A stretch of DNA of 64,000 nt from Capillidium heterosporum (GCA_016630905.1 WBMQ01000005.1:434001-498000), one strand, 5' to 3'; numbered from the stretch's first letter, positions 33,114-45,780 are shown. The notes: generated from the letters alone by a model not told the origin. Program-made: numbers and translations.

Positions 33114-35236
33114 TTTAAAAAAGAATTATCAACAAATGGTTTATGCTGATATTGCCACTTGATAAAAATTCCACTAGTTTTTCGAAACTAAATTTTCATT
33201 TTTAAGGACAGCTTGTTGTAAACTACTACAATATTGTATTGAAAAGAATTAAATATTTGCTCTGTTTCCTTACATAAAAATAGGTTAATTTTAGCTTCTA
33301 CAAGCTACTGAATTACTTTGCTAAAATGTGCCAATTTTTTCAATTTTCTAACAAGCTAAAACCCATCAAATACTTTGGCTAAATTATTTTACTCGGAATA
33401 TCATCTCTACTTTTAGTAAGAAAGTTTAACTTGTCCAACTGTACCTCGCCACTATTACTAATAACTTTGCACTTTCAAATTATCATCATACCTATAATAT
33501 TACATACAGAACTCTTCCAACAGATGCAAAAATTCCTACAAAGGCTATCCAGAATATTCTCTAGTTTACTTTGTAAAAGGAACGGTAGTTTATCCACAAC
33601 AGTCAAGCCTCCATCCTCAAAATATAAAGCCATTCGTTAAGTTCCATGCCTGATAAGCAGGTATAGCAATATGTATAACGTCGTAATTTAGATTGCCATC
33701 ACAAGTTTTAGCCAAAGGCTTAAACCAATACTATCAAAGGAATTGTTACAACTCCCGTCTCAAAGAAGCCAGCTATTTGATAATGACTATTCAATGTAGA
33801 ATTTGACCACTCATATTATCTAAAGTTGGCACTTTTCCTTTGAAGCGGAATCGCTATGCATAAGCAGGTTAGTAATTGGGCTATAGGACATTGTACATTA
33901 CCTTTTGAAATATCCCTGGATTGGAAGACTGGCAATTTAGCTGATGTACCATTAGCGGTAGTGCAGGCTTACATTTCCAACGGGAATATTTGACTAATGT
34001 TGGGCAAACTAAATAGCCTGTGTGAAAAAGATACTTAGGCAACTTTATACTTCGATCAAAATAGTTCTTTAGGGCAAGCTGGTGTCAGCAACCTTCTTTG
34101 TAAAAAAGCGAGGGCTGTTAAGACAGTTTCTAGTACAAAGATAGTTTGGCAGCTGAAACTGTTCTCATTAGTTTCTCACGCAGACACTGCTTCAAAGGGA
34201 GTGAGGCAATACGGTTAAGTTATCCTTAAACTCTTAATTTTATGCAGGTTGAGCTTGAACTTGAATCTGAATTTCAACTTCAGTTCTTATCTGTTTATGC
34301 AGAGTTAGAACTAAGTCCTTATCAAGTACCAAACTTTGTATCCAAATACATAGGTTCTATTGGCTCTTGCAATTAAAGCGATTCAAGTTTAATTTGATAA
34401 AGTTATTTCAGCCAATAGGTACTTATTTGCTTAAAGAGGGAGGTATAGCTTAATTATCAAGTGCAGCTTAGATAACTTTTTATGACGTAGAAGTTTTAGG
34501 ATTCAGGGATCGACAGATCCAAATCTCATAATTAGTCCAGCAATTTACTAACATGACGATATACAGTGTAGGATCCAAACTACTGCATATGAGAACCATA
34601 TCGCTGAAGGAATCAGCGATGACCCTTTCACCTCCATCAGCCTTGAAAATTTTTTGGATTGGCAATGATTTTTTACCATTTTTGAAGGGAACCAAGTCAA
34701 GTAATTGGGTAAGGATCGGCAAAGAGTATAAAAACCTTTGCATCTGGAAAGCGGGTTATAGCTAAGGAATTTTATAATAAAAGTATAATTCCATCATCCA
34801 CCAAATTTGGACTGCTTTTCTGATAAACTATTGAGGTTAAACCTCAACATGATATGCTAAAAATTTTTGGAGCAATCAGCGTTGGAGTGAATTCTCTGAC
34901 GATTGGGTGCTACCTTATGACTTAATTAGGAGATGGGTTTAAGTCGATTTCCCAATTAGTAAAATACGTAAGTTTGCCATCAATCGCCTCCTTGAAAAAG
35001 CTACTTGAATCAACTCCAAACCACTATTACTTGCTCCCAAACAGCTATAAATAGTGAAATCATTGCCTTGAAAGAACTATCGCCTTTTGCACTCAGAGAA
35101 CTATTTAACAAGCTCAACATCTCAACGCACTTCTTAGATTCCTTCGACTTCAGTAACCAAAATTATTAACGTCGACTTCCAACTTCAACCCCAACTTGTA
35201 ACCCACACTAATTATATAAGTGTATTTAAACATAGT
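33114..35236. other. Gene-poor stretch
   Basis: Only chance frames, except 34480-34743 described separately. Some short coding-like runs lie at 34990-35170 but carry stops. Confidence 0.4.
34480..34743 (-). pseudogene. Possible tubby/LURP-like C-terminal fragment
   Basis: An 87-codon minus-strand frame ends in a pattern like the C-terminus of the tubby-like proteins here (KIFKADGGERVIADSF, then a hydrophobic helix DPTLYIVMLVNCWTNYEIW). No N-terminal half is seen. The assignment is weak and rests only on the hydrophobic pattern. Confidence 0.25.
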
Positions 35237-35250
35237 CGAACTATATAAAT
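35237..35250 (+). promoter_or_regulatory. TATA-like box before the orphan gene
   Basis: The string CTATATAAAT at about 35240 lies roughly 140 bases before the first in-frame ATG (35387). It supports starting the protein there and not further upstream, where the frame has no ATG. Confidence 0.35.
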
Positions 35251-35386
35251 CGGAATTTTATGAACTAGTCATTGGATTCCAAATCTTATTGAACGAACCT
35301 ACCTTCGAAACTTTTTTGAGCGATCTAATAACGCCTACCTGCACTTGATTGAGCCTCCCTTAGTTTCCAAACGATATTTGAACGAT

Positions 35387-36223
35387 ATGATCAATACTTC
35401 GAAACCTAGCGTAACCAAACCCCAGATGAGCTTATCAGCTTTGCCAAAGATTATACCCAGCTCTACGATAAAGCGCCATTTCCACACTCACTGCAGTGCA
35501 CCAACTTCCCCTATGCACACGCCCTTCGCCTTCGATAACCCAGAGGACGGACCCCAACTGGGCTTCAAGAAGGCAGGTGGCGAAGCGATCTATGATGGAT
35601 TCATCGACAACGACACCGGCATCAATATGGCCAAGGTCACCTACTTCTTTGATGATGGCCACTGTGGTGGTTTCCTCTCCATCCCCCATTTGGCGCGGTC
35701 CGGGTCCGACAACTCAGCAGGCCTATTAAGGATACTCGAACGTTGGTTGATCGAGAAAACTTCCAATCCGTTGAGCCACGCCAGCCCTATCATCCCCATC
35801 CTCGAAGAGCCCATCGAAGTCACCACTAGATCCATTTCGGAGCGACTGACCCAGGAAGGGGCCGAGTACCTATCTTCAGTAAGCAAGGTCGCTATCCACG
35901 TCCACGCCGGCCATATATTTACCTTGAACCAGTGCTGCGACGACGAAAGTGTATTGTGGGCCGCTCGTAAGTTCCAGCAGGAGTACCCCCTCTTCCTTGA
36001 TCTTACCATTCACACCGTACCCAACGCCAGCGTCCCCACTTCCCCGACCTGTCTGAGCTTGGATATTGAGAACGAGACCTTAGTCCGCCAAGTCGATGTC
36101 TCTCCGTTCTCAGCCACTTCCTACACTCGCATCACCTTCTTGCAGCCTAACCCACAAGCTCCCAAGAAGTTTACCGAAATCTTACTCCACTTTCAGAAAA
36201 TCCGTCTCCAGGATGAGGAGTAG
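35387..36223 (+). CDS. Conserved-looking orphan protein
   Basis: The frame is open from about 35265, but the first ATG is at 35387, giving 278 residues. The sequence is markedly GC-richer than its flanks. After a low-complexity N-terminus it reads like a folded globular domain: DGPQLGFKKAGGEAIYDGFI, YFFDDGHCGGFLSIPHLARS, a helix GLLRILERWLIEKTS, then KVAIHVHAGHIFTLNQCC and LWAARKFQQEYPLFLDLTIH. No signal peptide or membrane segment is seen. I do not recognise the family. A spliced upstream exon is possible, as coding-like runs lie at 35060-35170, but I could not find a clean join. Confidence 0.75.
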   Translation: MINTSKPSVTKPQMSLSALPKIIPSSTIKRHFHTHCSAPTSPMHTPFAFDNPEDGPQLGFKKAGGEAIYDGFIDNDTGINMAKVTYFFDDGHCGGFLSIPHLARSGSDNSAGLLRILERWLIEKTSNPLSHASPIIPILEEPIEVTTRSISERLTQEGAEYLSSVSKVAIHVHAGHIFTLNQCCDDESVLWAARKFQQEYPLFLDLTIHTVPNASVPTSPTCLSLDIENETLVRQVDVSPFSATSYTRITFLQPNPQAPKKFTEILLHFQKIRLQDEE

Positions 36224-36229
36224 AAGTTG

Positions 36230-38790
36230 AAAGTTGTTCATACGTTGTACCTAGGCCCTGTATATGCCATATCATACCATATCATACCTACTTTTTATAA
36301 AAAAGTATATTATCTATTAAATGCTGTGCTATCCTGTATCTATATAATTTCTCAACATTTTATAAAATAACTTGATTTGACAATTTTGTCTATTCTGCAA
36401 AATTTTGCTCAAGCAAAAATTTTCAAGGCAAGAGTTGGAAGATGCTACTTGCAACTACTAGCTACACCTGAATTGGAAATTTATCAAAGGTTTCGGAGCT
36501 ATAAGCTACCTATTCCTCCGTCCAAACTAATTTATGCATCCAAGTCAATCGTTGGTATTCTTTGCGGAAGTGGATCTTATAAGGAATAGCTGTCTTACAA
36601 GTCCGAATATAGACAATGCGATAAAATGCCAAATTTATTACCATAGAAACTAAATGAAAACCTACAGGGTGTACTTCACTATGTAAAACTACATACAATA
36701 TGGTGGTTCTATAGAACTTGTCAAAAGCTTTGTTGAAGAGCATACATTTAATACAACTAGTCGTATAGATCTAGCTTATTTTGTCAGAAACCTTTGAAAT
36801 AGTCATCCTTCATCTATATTTTTGATTTGATAAAGCGTAAGTTGCCGAATGAACAGAAAAATTGACTAGGTAAATGCGACAAATTTCTTCAAAATTAAAT
36901 ATTCAGGTTAGTGTGAATATTTAACTTAAATGGACAGTAGCCACCCCATCCAAAAAATTGGATAAGATGGGTGATTGCTATCTATACTGTTTTCATCTTG
37001 CACTACCGGCCCATCGATTTACAACATATAAAGTAATTTGTCAATAAATCAAATGAAATTTGGTAGTATTCATATATAGTAGCATGGTTTAATACTGCCC
37101 CACCATATTATGATATACAACTATACACCCCGACATCCTTCACCATCTACCCTACCTTTTCTCTAAGAAACTATCTAGTTTCAGTCACATTAGAACCCTT
37201 TATAAAAATTCTCAAAGTCCCTAAACTTTGCTCTTGTTACCAGTTGGTAGGGAAAAGTTCATCCCACTTTCTAACGATTAAATTAGGGCAGTCTTACTTA
37301 TAAACCAATCTGGCTATACTATATTGTGGCCTGATAGAAAAAGTAAACATGTATTTAAAGATATCGGGACTTTAGCTATAGGCCTCTTGAGTTGCTATTC
37401 ATCTAAACTTGGCGTACCTTCACATGTAACAGTTGAGGTTTGGACTTTGATATTTACCCCTTGAAATATAAGATTGAAGCACGAGATGGCGTTTACATTC
37501 GTTTGTAATAGCCTCTTTCAAACCAATATGTTAGAGCCATAGAAAGTTGATGCTTGGTTGTCAGTTTTGATGATTACCGCTTAAGTGGATTTCTATAGAT
37601 GATTGGATCAAAATATTCCGTTCTATAGCGAGCTGTTTGAAATGATAATTCTAGAGAGATCAGAATATATATATAGCATACAGGATACGAATACCAAACA
37701 TACTAATAATTAAAAGTATAATGGATGGCGGTAAGCTCGGATGAATAAAATATCTTACAATAAAAAAAGTGAGGATGGATAACCACTTAAAATAAAATGA
37801 TATTCAAGTAGGCTTAAACTAGCTACATGGAAAACGGGGATAATAACGAAAAGATTCAGATATAGAATGGGTATGGAAAATAGAGCAATAAAAGGAATAT
37901 GGGTATCGGATAAAGCGCTAAAGAGTTGAAGCAATAAAGCATGACAAGAAATCTAGCAGACGAGGTCTGATGAGTTGAAAATCGACATTGAAAACTAACT
38001 GTCAGTTGTCGCTTAGTTTGGGCAACAAGTATTATGATCAAGTATACAGCTAATATGAAGGATTGGCTAACTATCTATTATGATAGTGCTGGATATTTCG
38101 TACTAGATATCTTATCCCATGCAGATTAAATCGATAGTATAATGAACTTGATTTGTTTGTCAATTCTTGGGCCTTTCTAGTAGGAAATTAGATTTCAAGC
38201 CTAACTGAAAGCTGATATATTGTTTGCGGGTATAAGCTTCGAACTACTACTTTTTGATTACTATGTTCTATTGTATCCATATTATACGGAAACAAAATAT
38301 ATATTAGATAGAAGAATGCAAATATATTGACAAGGGCTTTTTAATAAGTTGATTTGACCAATGAAATTGGGACAAATAGTATGAAAATATAAGGTTCTAT
38401 GTATATATCATATCCAAAGTGACTATAGGTTAGCATTTAAAATTGGGTTCGCTATCTATTAATTGAAGTTATATACCGAATTGATAAATATGATGGGCAA
38501 TAAATTTTCGATATTTTATTTCTATAAACTATCAATATGTCAAAGCTAGGTTCTAGGTAGTAATAAGTTCAAATAGCTTGATATTCAGAACACCAAATGC
38601 CTCCATATTTATAAATCTATCCTCCCTTCATATATTTCTAGTAATATGTTGCAATTTCGAACAATTTCATTCAATTAAACTGTTCCTTTTCTAGTACATT
38701 TCGTTGGTAAGTTCCAATGTTCCGATTCCGAGCCGAACCTTCAATTTATTACTTGTCCAAAAATAGCGATCTTAGATACGCCACTCCAGT
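36230..38790. other. Long gene-free interval
   Basis: A tiny direct repeat CATATCATAC occurs twice near 36270-36290. Otherwise it is AT-rich without supportable genes. Confidence 0.45.
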
Positions 38791-38791
38791 A

Positions 38792-38798
38792 TAAAAGA
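38792..38798 (+). promoter_or_regulatory. TATA box of the Lys-rich secreted gene
   Basis: TATAAAA lies about 55-60 bases before the ATG at 38852. A similar string precedes the broken paralog at 49717. Confidence 0.5.
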
Positions 38799-38851
38799 AT
38801 CCGAAAGCCATACTTTGATCTACACCAATTCATTTAACAATCAACACAACA

Positions 38852-39358
38852 ATGAAGTTCACTTACGGATTAGCTTTACTAGCCCTCGTTACCTTTGCTT
38901 CCACCAGCTACGCTCAAGAAGATTCTACCAAAGTAGCCAAGCCCAGTTCTTCCAAGGGCAAGAAAGCTTTAGTCAAGGCTGACGACGAAACTGCCAAGGA
39001 ATTGGAAACCGTCATCAAAGCCTGGTCTGGTTCCCCCAAAAAGTCCAAGAAGGCCAAATCTAAAGGTTCGAAGGATGGAGCCCGCATCGTCTACTCCAAG
39101 AAGAAAGTCACCAAGAACAAGAAGACTTGGAGCAGAATCTTAGCTAAGAAGGGTAAATCTACCTACGCTGCCGTAGGTATTCAGAAGAAGTGCGGTAAGG
39201 ACAAGAAGATCTCCCCTGAGAAAGTCAAGGAAGCCATGTCCAAATCGTTGAAAGAGACCAAGCCTTACAAGGTCAACTGTGACAACGAGATCTCTGAAGT
39301 TAAGCGTAAGAGCAAGAAGGCCAAGAAGGCTAAGAAGGCTAAGAAAGCTGCTGAATAA
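38852..39358 (+). CDS. Secreted Lys-rich protein
   Basis: An intronless frame of 168 residues. The signal peptide is MKFTYGLALLALVTFASTSYA, with cleavage before QED. The mature protein is extremely basic (KKSKKAKSKGSK) and ends in a KKAK repeat (about four units). A central part (IVYSKKKVTKNKKTWSRILA and YAAVGIQKKCGKDKKISPEK) may be a small folded domain with two Cys (KKCG, VNCDN). The role is unknown; such polycations can bind nucleic acid, chitin or acidic polysaccharides, but that is guesswork. A broken relative lies at 49717. Confidence 0.85.
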   Translation: MKFTYGLALLALVTFASTSYAQEDSTKVAKPSSSKGKKALVKADDETAKELETVIKAWSGSPKKSKKAKSKGSKDGARIVYSKKKVTKNKKTWSRILAKKGKSTYAAVGIQKKCGKDKKISPEKVKEAMSKSLKETKPYKVNCDNEISEVKRKSKKAKKAKKAKKAAE

Positions 39359-39364
39359 TTCCAC

Positions 39365-40245
39365 AAGTTCCCCTAATACCGATATTTAATAATTAGTTCT
39401 AATTTGAAGTTGGAACTGCCACAATAAATTGCCGTCTGTTTTTTACCATTATTACTTTTTCATGATGCTTTTTAGTATTTATATATATATATCAAAGCTG
39501 TATTATGACTTATTTAAAATCATTTATTAATATATAGATAGGGTATGTCAGTTTTATAAATTGAAGGATAACAAATATATATGAACAGCTTTTCTAAAAG
39601 TAATAGAATTTTAACAAAATAGTTGGGAAAATGTGGTGAATTTAAGACATAGGTATACGAAAATTTCGTGTTGATAGCATTCTATAAAATATAGCTAATT
39701 TATTCGTTTGGTAGTTTCTCACTACTACATCATAGTTTAGAGTAGTATTTTCAAGAGCTTTACACTTTTCTTCCTGAACAAAGTATGTTACTATTTACAT
39801 AGTTGTATGTTTATTGATCGCCTTTGGCTACGCTTTGGATTTATAGCGTTGATGTCTATCGAAATCTTTCATGTGTTTAGAAGAATTGTATAGCGTTATT
39901 GAGTAGCTGATGTTACTAGCTCGCTTAACTGTAAGTTTTGAATAGGTATTTGTAACTCCTTTATAAAGCCCAAGGAAATGGAAAATAGCTGTGTTTCATT
40001 TGACAGTTTCTATTAACTTCAATTATATTCCTTCAGTGAAATTGTAGTTTGTGTTAACCAAATTTACGTCACTTAAGTAAAGTATAATTGGCTTAGTCGA
40101 GTAGGCTAAATAAATTAAACTAGCAATTGTGCTTTATAAGTAGTGAACCAATGATGGTCCAAGTTTCTTATTTATCTTATTAAAACCCACCTAAATCCAT
40201 ATCACCATCTCTCAACCAAAAGTAAACCCAGTCTTGTAATCGAAA
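39365..40245. other. Intergenic stretch
   Basis: AT-rich. Nothing is supported. Confidence 0.45.
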
Positions 40246-40249
40246 CACC

Positions 40250-41378
40250 ATGTCTGCCCAATCCACCTCTCCAACCAGATTTGAACCAGGTCACTTTGAC
40301 TGGAGTGAAGAAGTTGAAGAGGAGTTAGGATTCTTATCAACCTCGAGATCAAATTCTCCAAGTTCATCTCCCAGTAACTCTAGTCCACAAGCTTCAAAAA
40401 ATAGTAAGAAAAAACTGATAAAATATTTATTTAACAGCTTTTATACAAGATCATAGTACTGCTGAAGAGCTGTCAGTTTTAGAACCTTTAGCTAAAGATA
40501 AGTCAAGAAGGCTTCCTAAGAATGACTACATCCCAAACGAAACTCAAAGCACTTCCAAAAACACCCACAAAAACTCCAATCCTAAGATCGTCATAAATGA
40601 TTCCAATTCTTCATACCCATTAACCAAATCTTCGAAAGCAAACGGCAACCATTCAGATCAAGCCAATCCTTCTGATAATAGAAACAAGGACTCAGGCTCA
40701 GGTTCACATCGAAAGAAGGAAGGTAGTAGGTCTAGATCTAAAGAGCCAGTCAACCGTAGTAGCCTAGATAACTCAACAAGCGATAACTTAAATAATAGCA
40801 AGTCATCGGATACTAAAAAGAACAACAAACATCTACAAGGTAGCACTAAAAAAGATATATCGAAAGATGCCACTTACCCCCAGCCAAATTCAACAGGATC
40901 CAATAAACCTCTAGTGACGATTCCCGAAATCAGCAACACCCTCTTCTGGCACGACATACCCGACTACGTAACCGAAGGTACCTGCCACAGTACATTTTTC
41001 TTAGCCACCAAGGACAAGGAGTTCAAATTTTTGAAAATCGACAAGACAGTTATCCTCACCTTTTCAACTTTGGAGTTTGCCGAGTTGGCCTTTGCCTATT
41101 ACGCCCAGTTTCCTGACTTTGGGCTTATGATACGCGGGTACATGGTCAAAGAGAAATCAATCGAAACCTCTAACGAATCGAAAGTTAAAGCGAACAAGAT
41201 CAAGGATCATGGTAAGTCGAGCTCCAACGAGAACTTGAAATCTAGACCTAAATCGCCTGCATCAACTCCAAGCAGTCCGAGCAATTCGAAAAGTCGAGTC
41301 AAACCTAGCTGTGATACCATGCCAGCTAGACGTATGATTCATCATAGCTTGGGCTTAGCTGCTCCAAAAAAGGGATGA
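40250..41378 (+). CDS. Ser/Asn-rich protein with an RRM-like domain
   Basis: Two exons (intron 40404-40437, 34 nt) give 364 residues. The N-terminal two thirds are low-complexity and rich in Ser, Asn and Lys (SRSNSPSSSPSNSSPQASKN). A single globular stretch follows at about 225-300: TLFWHDIPDYVTEGT, then KTVILTFSTLEFAELAFAYY and FGLMIRGYMVKEK. That order of strand, helix, strand, helix and strand resembles an RNA-recognition motif (compare LYVxNLPxxVTE and GFAFVTFSTxExAExA), but the usual aromatic RNP1 signature is not evident. The tail is again Ser/Lys/Pro-rich. RNA binding is inference. The splice joins two frames that are otherwise both open. Confidence 0.7.
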
Positions 41379-41384
41379 GTACAG

Positions 41385-42390
41385 CTGTAATATTGAGCTT
41401 TTTGTTGTGAATAGTGTGCCTACACCTAACTTATAGAAATAGTGAGTATATTTGTTTAATAAAATAGCACTGTCTTTTATATGTTAGGTTTTTATTTATT
41501 AATTAGATGAACTTTACTTCATGTCAAAGACTTCCTTGGGACTTCAACTATACTCAATCAGCTGTCACTGTCTATGGTGGCTCTATCTCATCCTTAAAAT
41601 AAAGTTTTCATATCAAAATGTAAGGGGAAGCTAGATAGGCTACTTGTTCATAATAGGCTGTCTCGATTACTTACGGATGAGAGTAGATCTTTCCTCGATG
41701 GTACATATCGGTAGTATTTCACTTTTGACGCTAGTTATTGCTACTTTACGACAGTCAAATGATTTAACATGCTCTTGAAAGTTTAACTTGCAAGTCGTTG
41801 GATAGGAGATAATGTAAGTGATAGCATGTTCGTATCAAGATAGAATCGATACAAAAGATCCTGAGAGTATATATATTCTATTATTTACCTATTCCTATAG
41901 TTTATCTTGGTATATATAAAGCTATATATTGTATACATACTATGATGAGTACTTGCTATTCAGTTGGATCTAGGTAGTCACCATAACTCCAATTTTTAGA
42001 TGGTTTACCGCAAGATTGGGCTATGATGATTAACTGTGCTCTTGCATTAGCCTTATTAATAAGTTTAAGGATAATTTGTCTACACGAGTCCAATTAGTCT
42101 GCAATTTTACTAGCTTAATCTAAAAATGTGATATACTAAAATGATATAAATGCCGAAACTTCAATATATAGGCCCTTTGCTTAATATGAAATAGACATAA
42201 TAGGACTCCTAAATATGTGTATTCCGGATCTAAAATTTCTAACTTCAAGTAGATTTCCAAACTTAAAGAGATGCGGCAAACCAAAGGTAAATCAGCTGAG
42301 ATAGAAAGGAAATCTTGGTTTGGTTTCCAAACCTCAGCAATGCATATATATATGTATGTTTGACAGCTCATCCACATAAAATTAAATCAC
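41385..42390. other. Intergenic stretch
   Basis: AT-rich, with an AT run near 42345 that may be the TATA region of the next gene. The promoter resembles that of the broken copy at 43640-43770. Confidence 0.45.
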
Positions 42391-42396
42391 TTACAC

Positions 42397-43134
42397 ATGA
42401 AGGAAAAGTCCAAAAACTTGGCCTTACACTACTCAGGGTTAAAGAACACTCCCTGCCACTTCAAAGTTAAAAACAACTCTAATGAACTTATTTCGACTGT
42501 TAGTTTCAATAGCAACTCGGTCAGTTTGATAAATGAAGCTACCAATCAAACCTTAGTTTCGATGGCGTACAATGAGCAGGAAATCACCTACAAGCATTTA
42601 ATAAATATCGAGATCAGTGACAGCAACACTTATGCCACCTACAGAACGAAAATAGTCACCCCCCATACCTGGAGAGTCGATCGTATCGACAAAAATCAAG
42701 GTAGCAGAACTTTTATCGTTGGAAAGTTAGGTCAGAAACTTGGTATCTTTGAAAAATTAGCTTCCAATCCAAATAATCCACCTAGGGTAGCTAAGCTCGC
42801 CACTAAGCTATTGGAGACCAAATTCGGCACCTTGCAGTTCGAACCTAACTACGATATCAGTGCAACTGATATCGATGTACTCACTTGCATGTTCCTACTT
42901 TCAGTCCACCTTGGTAAAGTTTACCAGAGTGAGCTGGCCAAGAAGCAGCAGAAGGATACTGGTGGGGTTCAGCTATTCAACTTGGTCATGGTGTCGGATG
43001 GAGGTGATATGAACTTCTCAGGCACTGCTGGAGCCAGTTCCAACGTCTTTTACACCGGTACTGGGATTGTCAATAATGAGATTGACGCTTACAAGCCCCC
43101 TGCTACTTCTACCCAACTTAACAATCGCACTTGA
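42397..43134 (+). CDS. Tubby/LURP-one-like protein
   Basis: An intronless frame of 245 residues with no signal peptide. Successive strand pairs are visible: NLALHYSGL, CHFKVKNNSNELISTVSF, TLVSMAYNEQEITYKHLINI, TYRTKIVTPHTWRVDRI, then FIVGKLGQKLGIFEKLAS. A closing hydrophobic helix (TDIDVLTCMFLLSVHLGK) is the hallmark of the tubby/LURP-one fold. The last 60 residues are a Gly/Asn/Thr-rich tail. A damaged tandem copy follows at 43776. The function is unknown. The fold is known from scramblases, plant LOR proteins and tubby proteins. Confidence 0.68.
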   Translation: MKEKSKNLALHYSGLKNTPCHFKVKNNSNELISTVSFNSNSVSLINEATNQTLVSMAYNEQEITYKHLINIEISDSNTYATYRTKIVTPHTWRVDRIDKNQGSRTFIVGKLGQKLGIFEKLASNPNNPPRVAKLATKLLETKFGTLQFEPNYDISATDIDVLTCMFLLSVHLGKVYQSELAKKQQKDTGGVQLFNLVMVSDGGDMNFSGTAGASSNVFYTGTGIVNNEIDAYKPPATSTQLNNRT

Positions 43135-43139
43135 AGTAT

Positions 43140-43770
43140 ATACTTTTTGGCTTAAACTTGGATTGTAATTACAAAGTTACTGCATCTTAATAAACTAACA
43201 TTTATATTGATATTTTAATTTAAAGTTCAAATATATTTGTTATTGATGTATAGACATTTACAGATTTAATTTATACTTACAAAATCAAAGTAGATACATT
43301 AAATGGTATTTAATCCATACTAGTTTGTAGCCAAAACATATATTCAAAGGATAAAGATATGTAAAACACATACCTTGAAAGAAATATTACTATATTCAAA
43401 TAAGCTAAGCAATTTTTTGTAGTTGAACTTGTAAGTCATCCAGTTTTTCTGTCCAAAATGATGCTCAATCTAAAGAACACCAAGATTGAAAATCCGATTA
43501 CTTTAGGAGATTTGAGCCAGCATGTTTACTTAAAATGGAGGAAATACGCCCTTCACAGTAGCCAGGACCTTCCAATAACAAACCACTTAGAACATCCTGT
43601 TTCCCGATTTATGTAAAAACTTGAAAAGTACTGCTAGGTTAAGATTAAGGAAGTGCGGCAAAACAAAGTCAGGCCAGATGATGTAAGATGGAAGTCTTAG
43701 AAGGATCTCAAGTCTTGGCACTATATAGGTATATATATTCGGCCATTTGTCTACCTAATTTTAAAATTTC
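43140..43770. other. Intergenic stretch
   Basis: The promoter of the damaged copy at 43640-43770 has words shared with that of the intact gene (GTGCGGCAAAAC vs ATGCGGCAAACC), so the duplication included regulatory DNA. Confidence 0.5.
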
Positions 43771-43775
43771 TGCAT

Positions 43776-44527
43776 ATGAAGGTAAAATCTAAAAATTTGG
43801 CGCTGCACTACTCGGGGTTGAAGGCTACTCCTTGTCACTTCAAGGTTAAAGGTAGCTCCAACGAACTTATTTACACTGTCAACTTCAATAAAAACTCAGT
43901 CGATTTGATCAGTGGTGAAACCAATAGGACTTTGGTTTCAATGTCGTACAACTGAGCAAGATATCATCAACAAAAATCTGATCTATATTGAAGTTAAAGA
44001 CAGCACCAGTTACACTACCTATAGAGCAAAGGCAGTCACTCGCCACTCTTGGAGAGTTGACCGTATCGACAAGGATCAAGGTAACACAACCTTTATAGTA
44101 GGAAAGTTAGGTCAAAAGTTAGGTATCTTCGAAGAGTTGGCTTCTAGCCCAGATAAACCAATTAGAGTTGCCAAGCTTGCGACCAAACTTTTGGAAACCA
44201 AGTTCGGTACATTGCAGTTTGAAGCTAACTACGATATCAGTCCAACTGACATCGACGTCCTTACCTGTATATTCCTCCTGTCAATACATCGCAGTGAAAT
44301 TCATCGGAATTGGACTAGAAAGTAAGCAAAAGAGCAATCTTATTGATATCAAGATGCTAAACGTGGCAACGGCATCAGCGACAGCAATTGAATGGATCTT
44401 ATTTGAAAAAACTAAGCCCAGTTCCAGTCCCTTCAACAACAATTCCGAGAGTGTCCACGATAAATTTGATACTGCAAGTGATCAAATATCCTTATCCAAT
44501 TTAACAACTGCACGTAGATCATTCTAG
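43776..44527 (+). pseudogene. Damaged tandem copy of the tubby/LURP-one-like gene
   Basis: Collinear with 42397-43134 from MKVKSKNLALHYSGL onward. One extra base near 43950 (TACAACTGAGC against TACAATGAGC) shifts the frame. A second shift near 44305-44325 changes it again before the closing tail, which is open up to the TAG at 44525. Most residues between are conserved. It may be a young pseudogene, or an intact gene hit by sequence errors. Confidence 0.72.
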
Positions 44528-44529
44528 GT

Positions 44530-45780
44530 GAAGTATTTATTTTCAAATTATAAAAACACTGCATCTGAATAAATCAATATAAATATATTGATGTTTAAGT
44601 ACAATGCTTTGGATATGTTTATTGATATATAAATACTCTAGATTTTCAACTTATCTATAAAACCAAAGTGTATACTCTCAGTAAAGTAGCACTTGACCCA
44701 TACTTTTACTCGTATAGATCTGAAAATACCAATGTTGGGTTGGGTAAACGCTTTGTAGGGTATAATGCAACATTCTTAGCTCTAGTCGGCTAAAGTTACA
44801 AATCTACCAAGGCTAGTTGAAGTTATTTTGATAGACTACAACAAACTATTAGCTATATGTATCACATTTTCAACTCCAACCATAACCTCTAAAAATAACC
44901 TAAGACATGGTAGGACAAATTGTACTTCTAAGAGTAGAGTAGTTGAACAAAGTAAGTGGTAGACTTTCTTTCCTACAAACTTAAACTAACAGCCTTTGGG
45001 AAGATTTTATGGTGAGTTGGTTTCAAAATAGTTTAAAACTTCCCAAAGGATTGAAGGTTACCATCCATCGGACATCGAGCTTATAAGTTTACCAGACTAA
45101 TGCTTTGATAAGCATAGCCACCCGACTAGTGACAAAAATAATTCTAGAGGAATACTTTAGGAGATTTGGAAACAAGATGTCGATTCCCTTGACTCATATT
45201 CTCTTCACGGTTCCCACTAGAACATATGTGGCATCAAGGTATCAGATCTCAAAGATTAGTGAACTTGACCTGTTCCCGTAATTGCAAATACGATATTCAA
45301 GTGTCTCGAACGTACAATGCAATTTATAGGTAAATAGCTATAGGGGTTTGATAAACTTTATAACTAGAGCTATACTAATAAATATACTGATTTGAAATAG
45401 GCCTATTTTGAAACATATTCGTATCTGCTTGGTTAACTTTCATTTATATTGTTGGTCTGGCTAAAACATACTTGATAGATTTGCCTTTCAAAAGTAGACA
45501 ATCGAGCTAGTTGGAAACAAATACCTAGTATTTAACTATATCCTACGTTATTTTACAGATTGTTTATATGAATAAACGTCCTTTTTAAATACTAGCATAT
45601 AAAGATTGTATATAGTTGACGTTAAACGCATGCTAGATTAAAATCACTATATATTTATAACTATACTGTAGATAGAAAAGGCAATAACTTCAACAAATAT
45701 GAGCGCTCTATACTTTATTTACTCATCAACGAGCTGTTAGTTATCTATTACTAGCGATGCTCCGAAAATTCAATTCAATT
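44530..45780. other. Intergenic stretch
   Basis: AT-rich. No supportable feature. Confidence 0.45.

Noticed and set aside
35060-36223. An ornithine decarboxylase antizyme with programmed frameshift for the orphan gene
   Set aside because: The residue pattern does not match antizyme and the upstream frames carry several stops.
36377-36743. Overlapping frames on both strands
   Set aside because: Short, AT-biased, without a family or promoter.
39475-39495. AT dinucleotide runs as structured repeats
   Set aside because: Such runs occur all over the window and reflect base composition.
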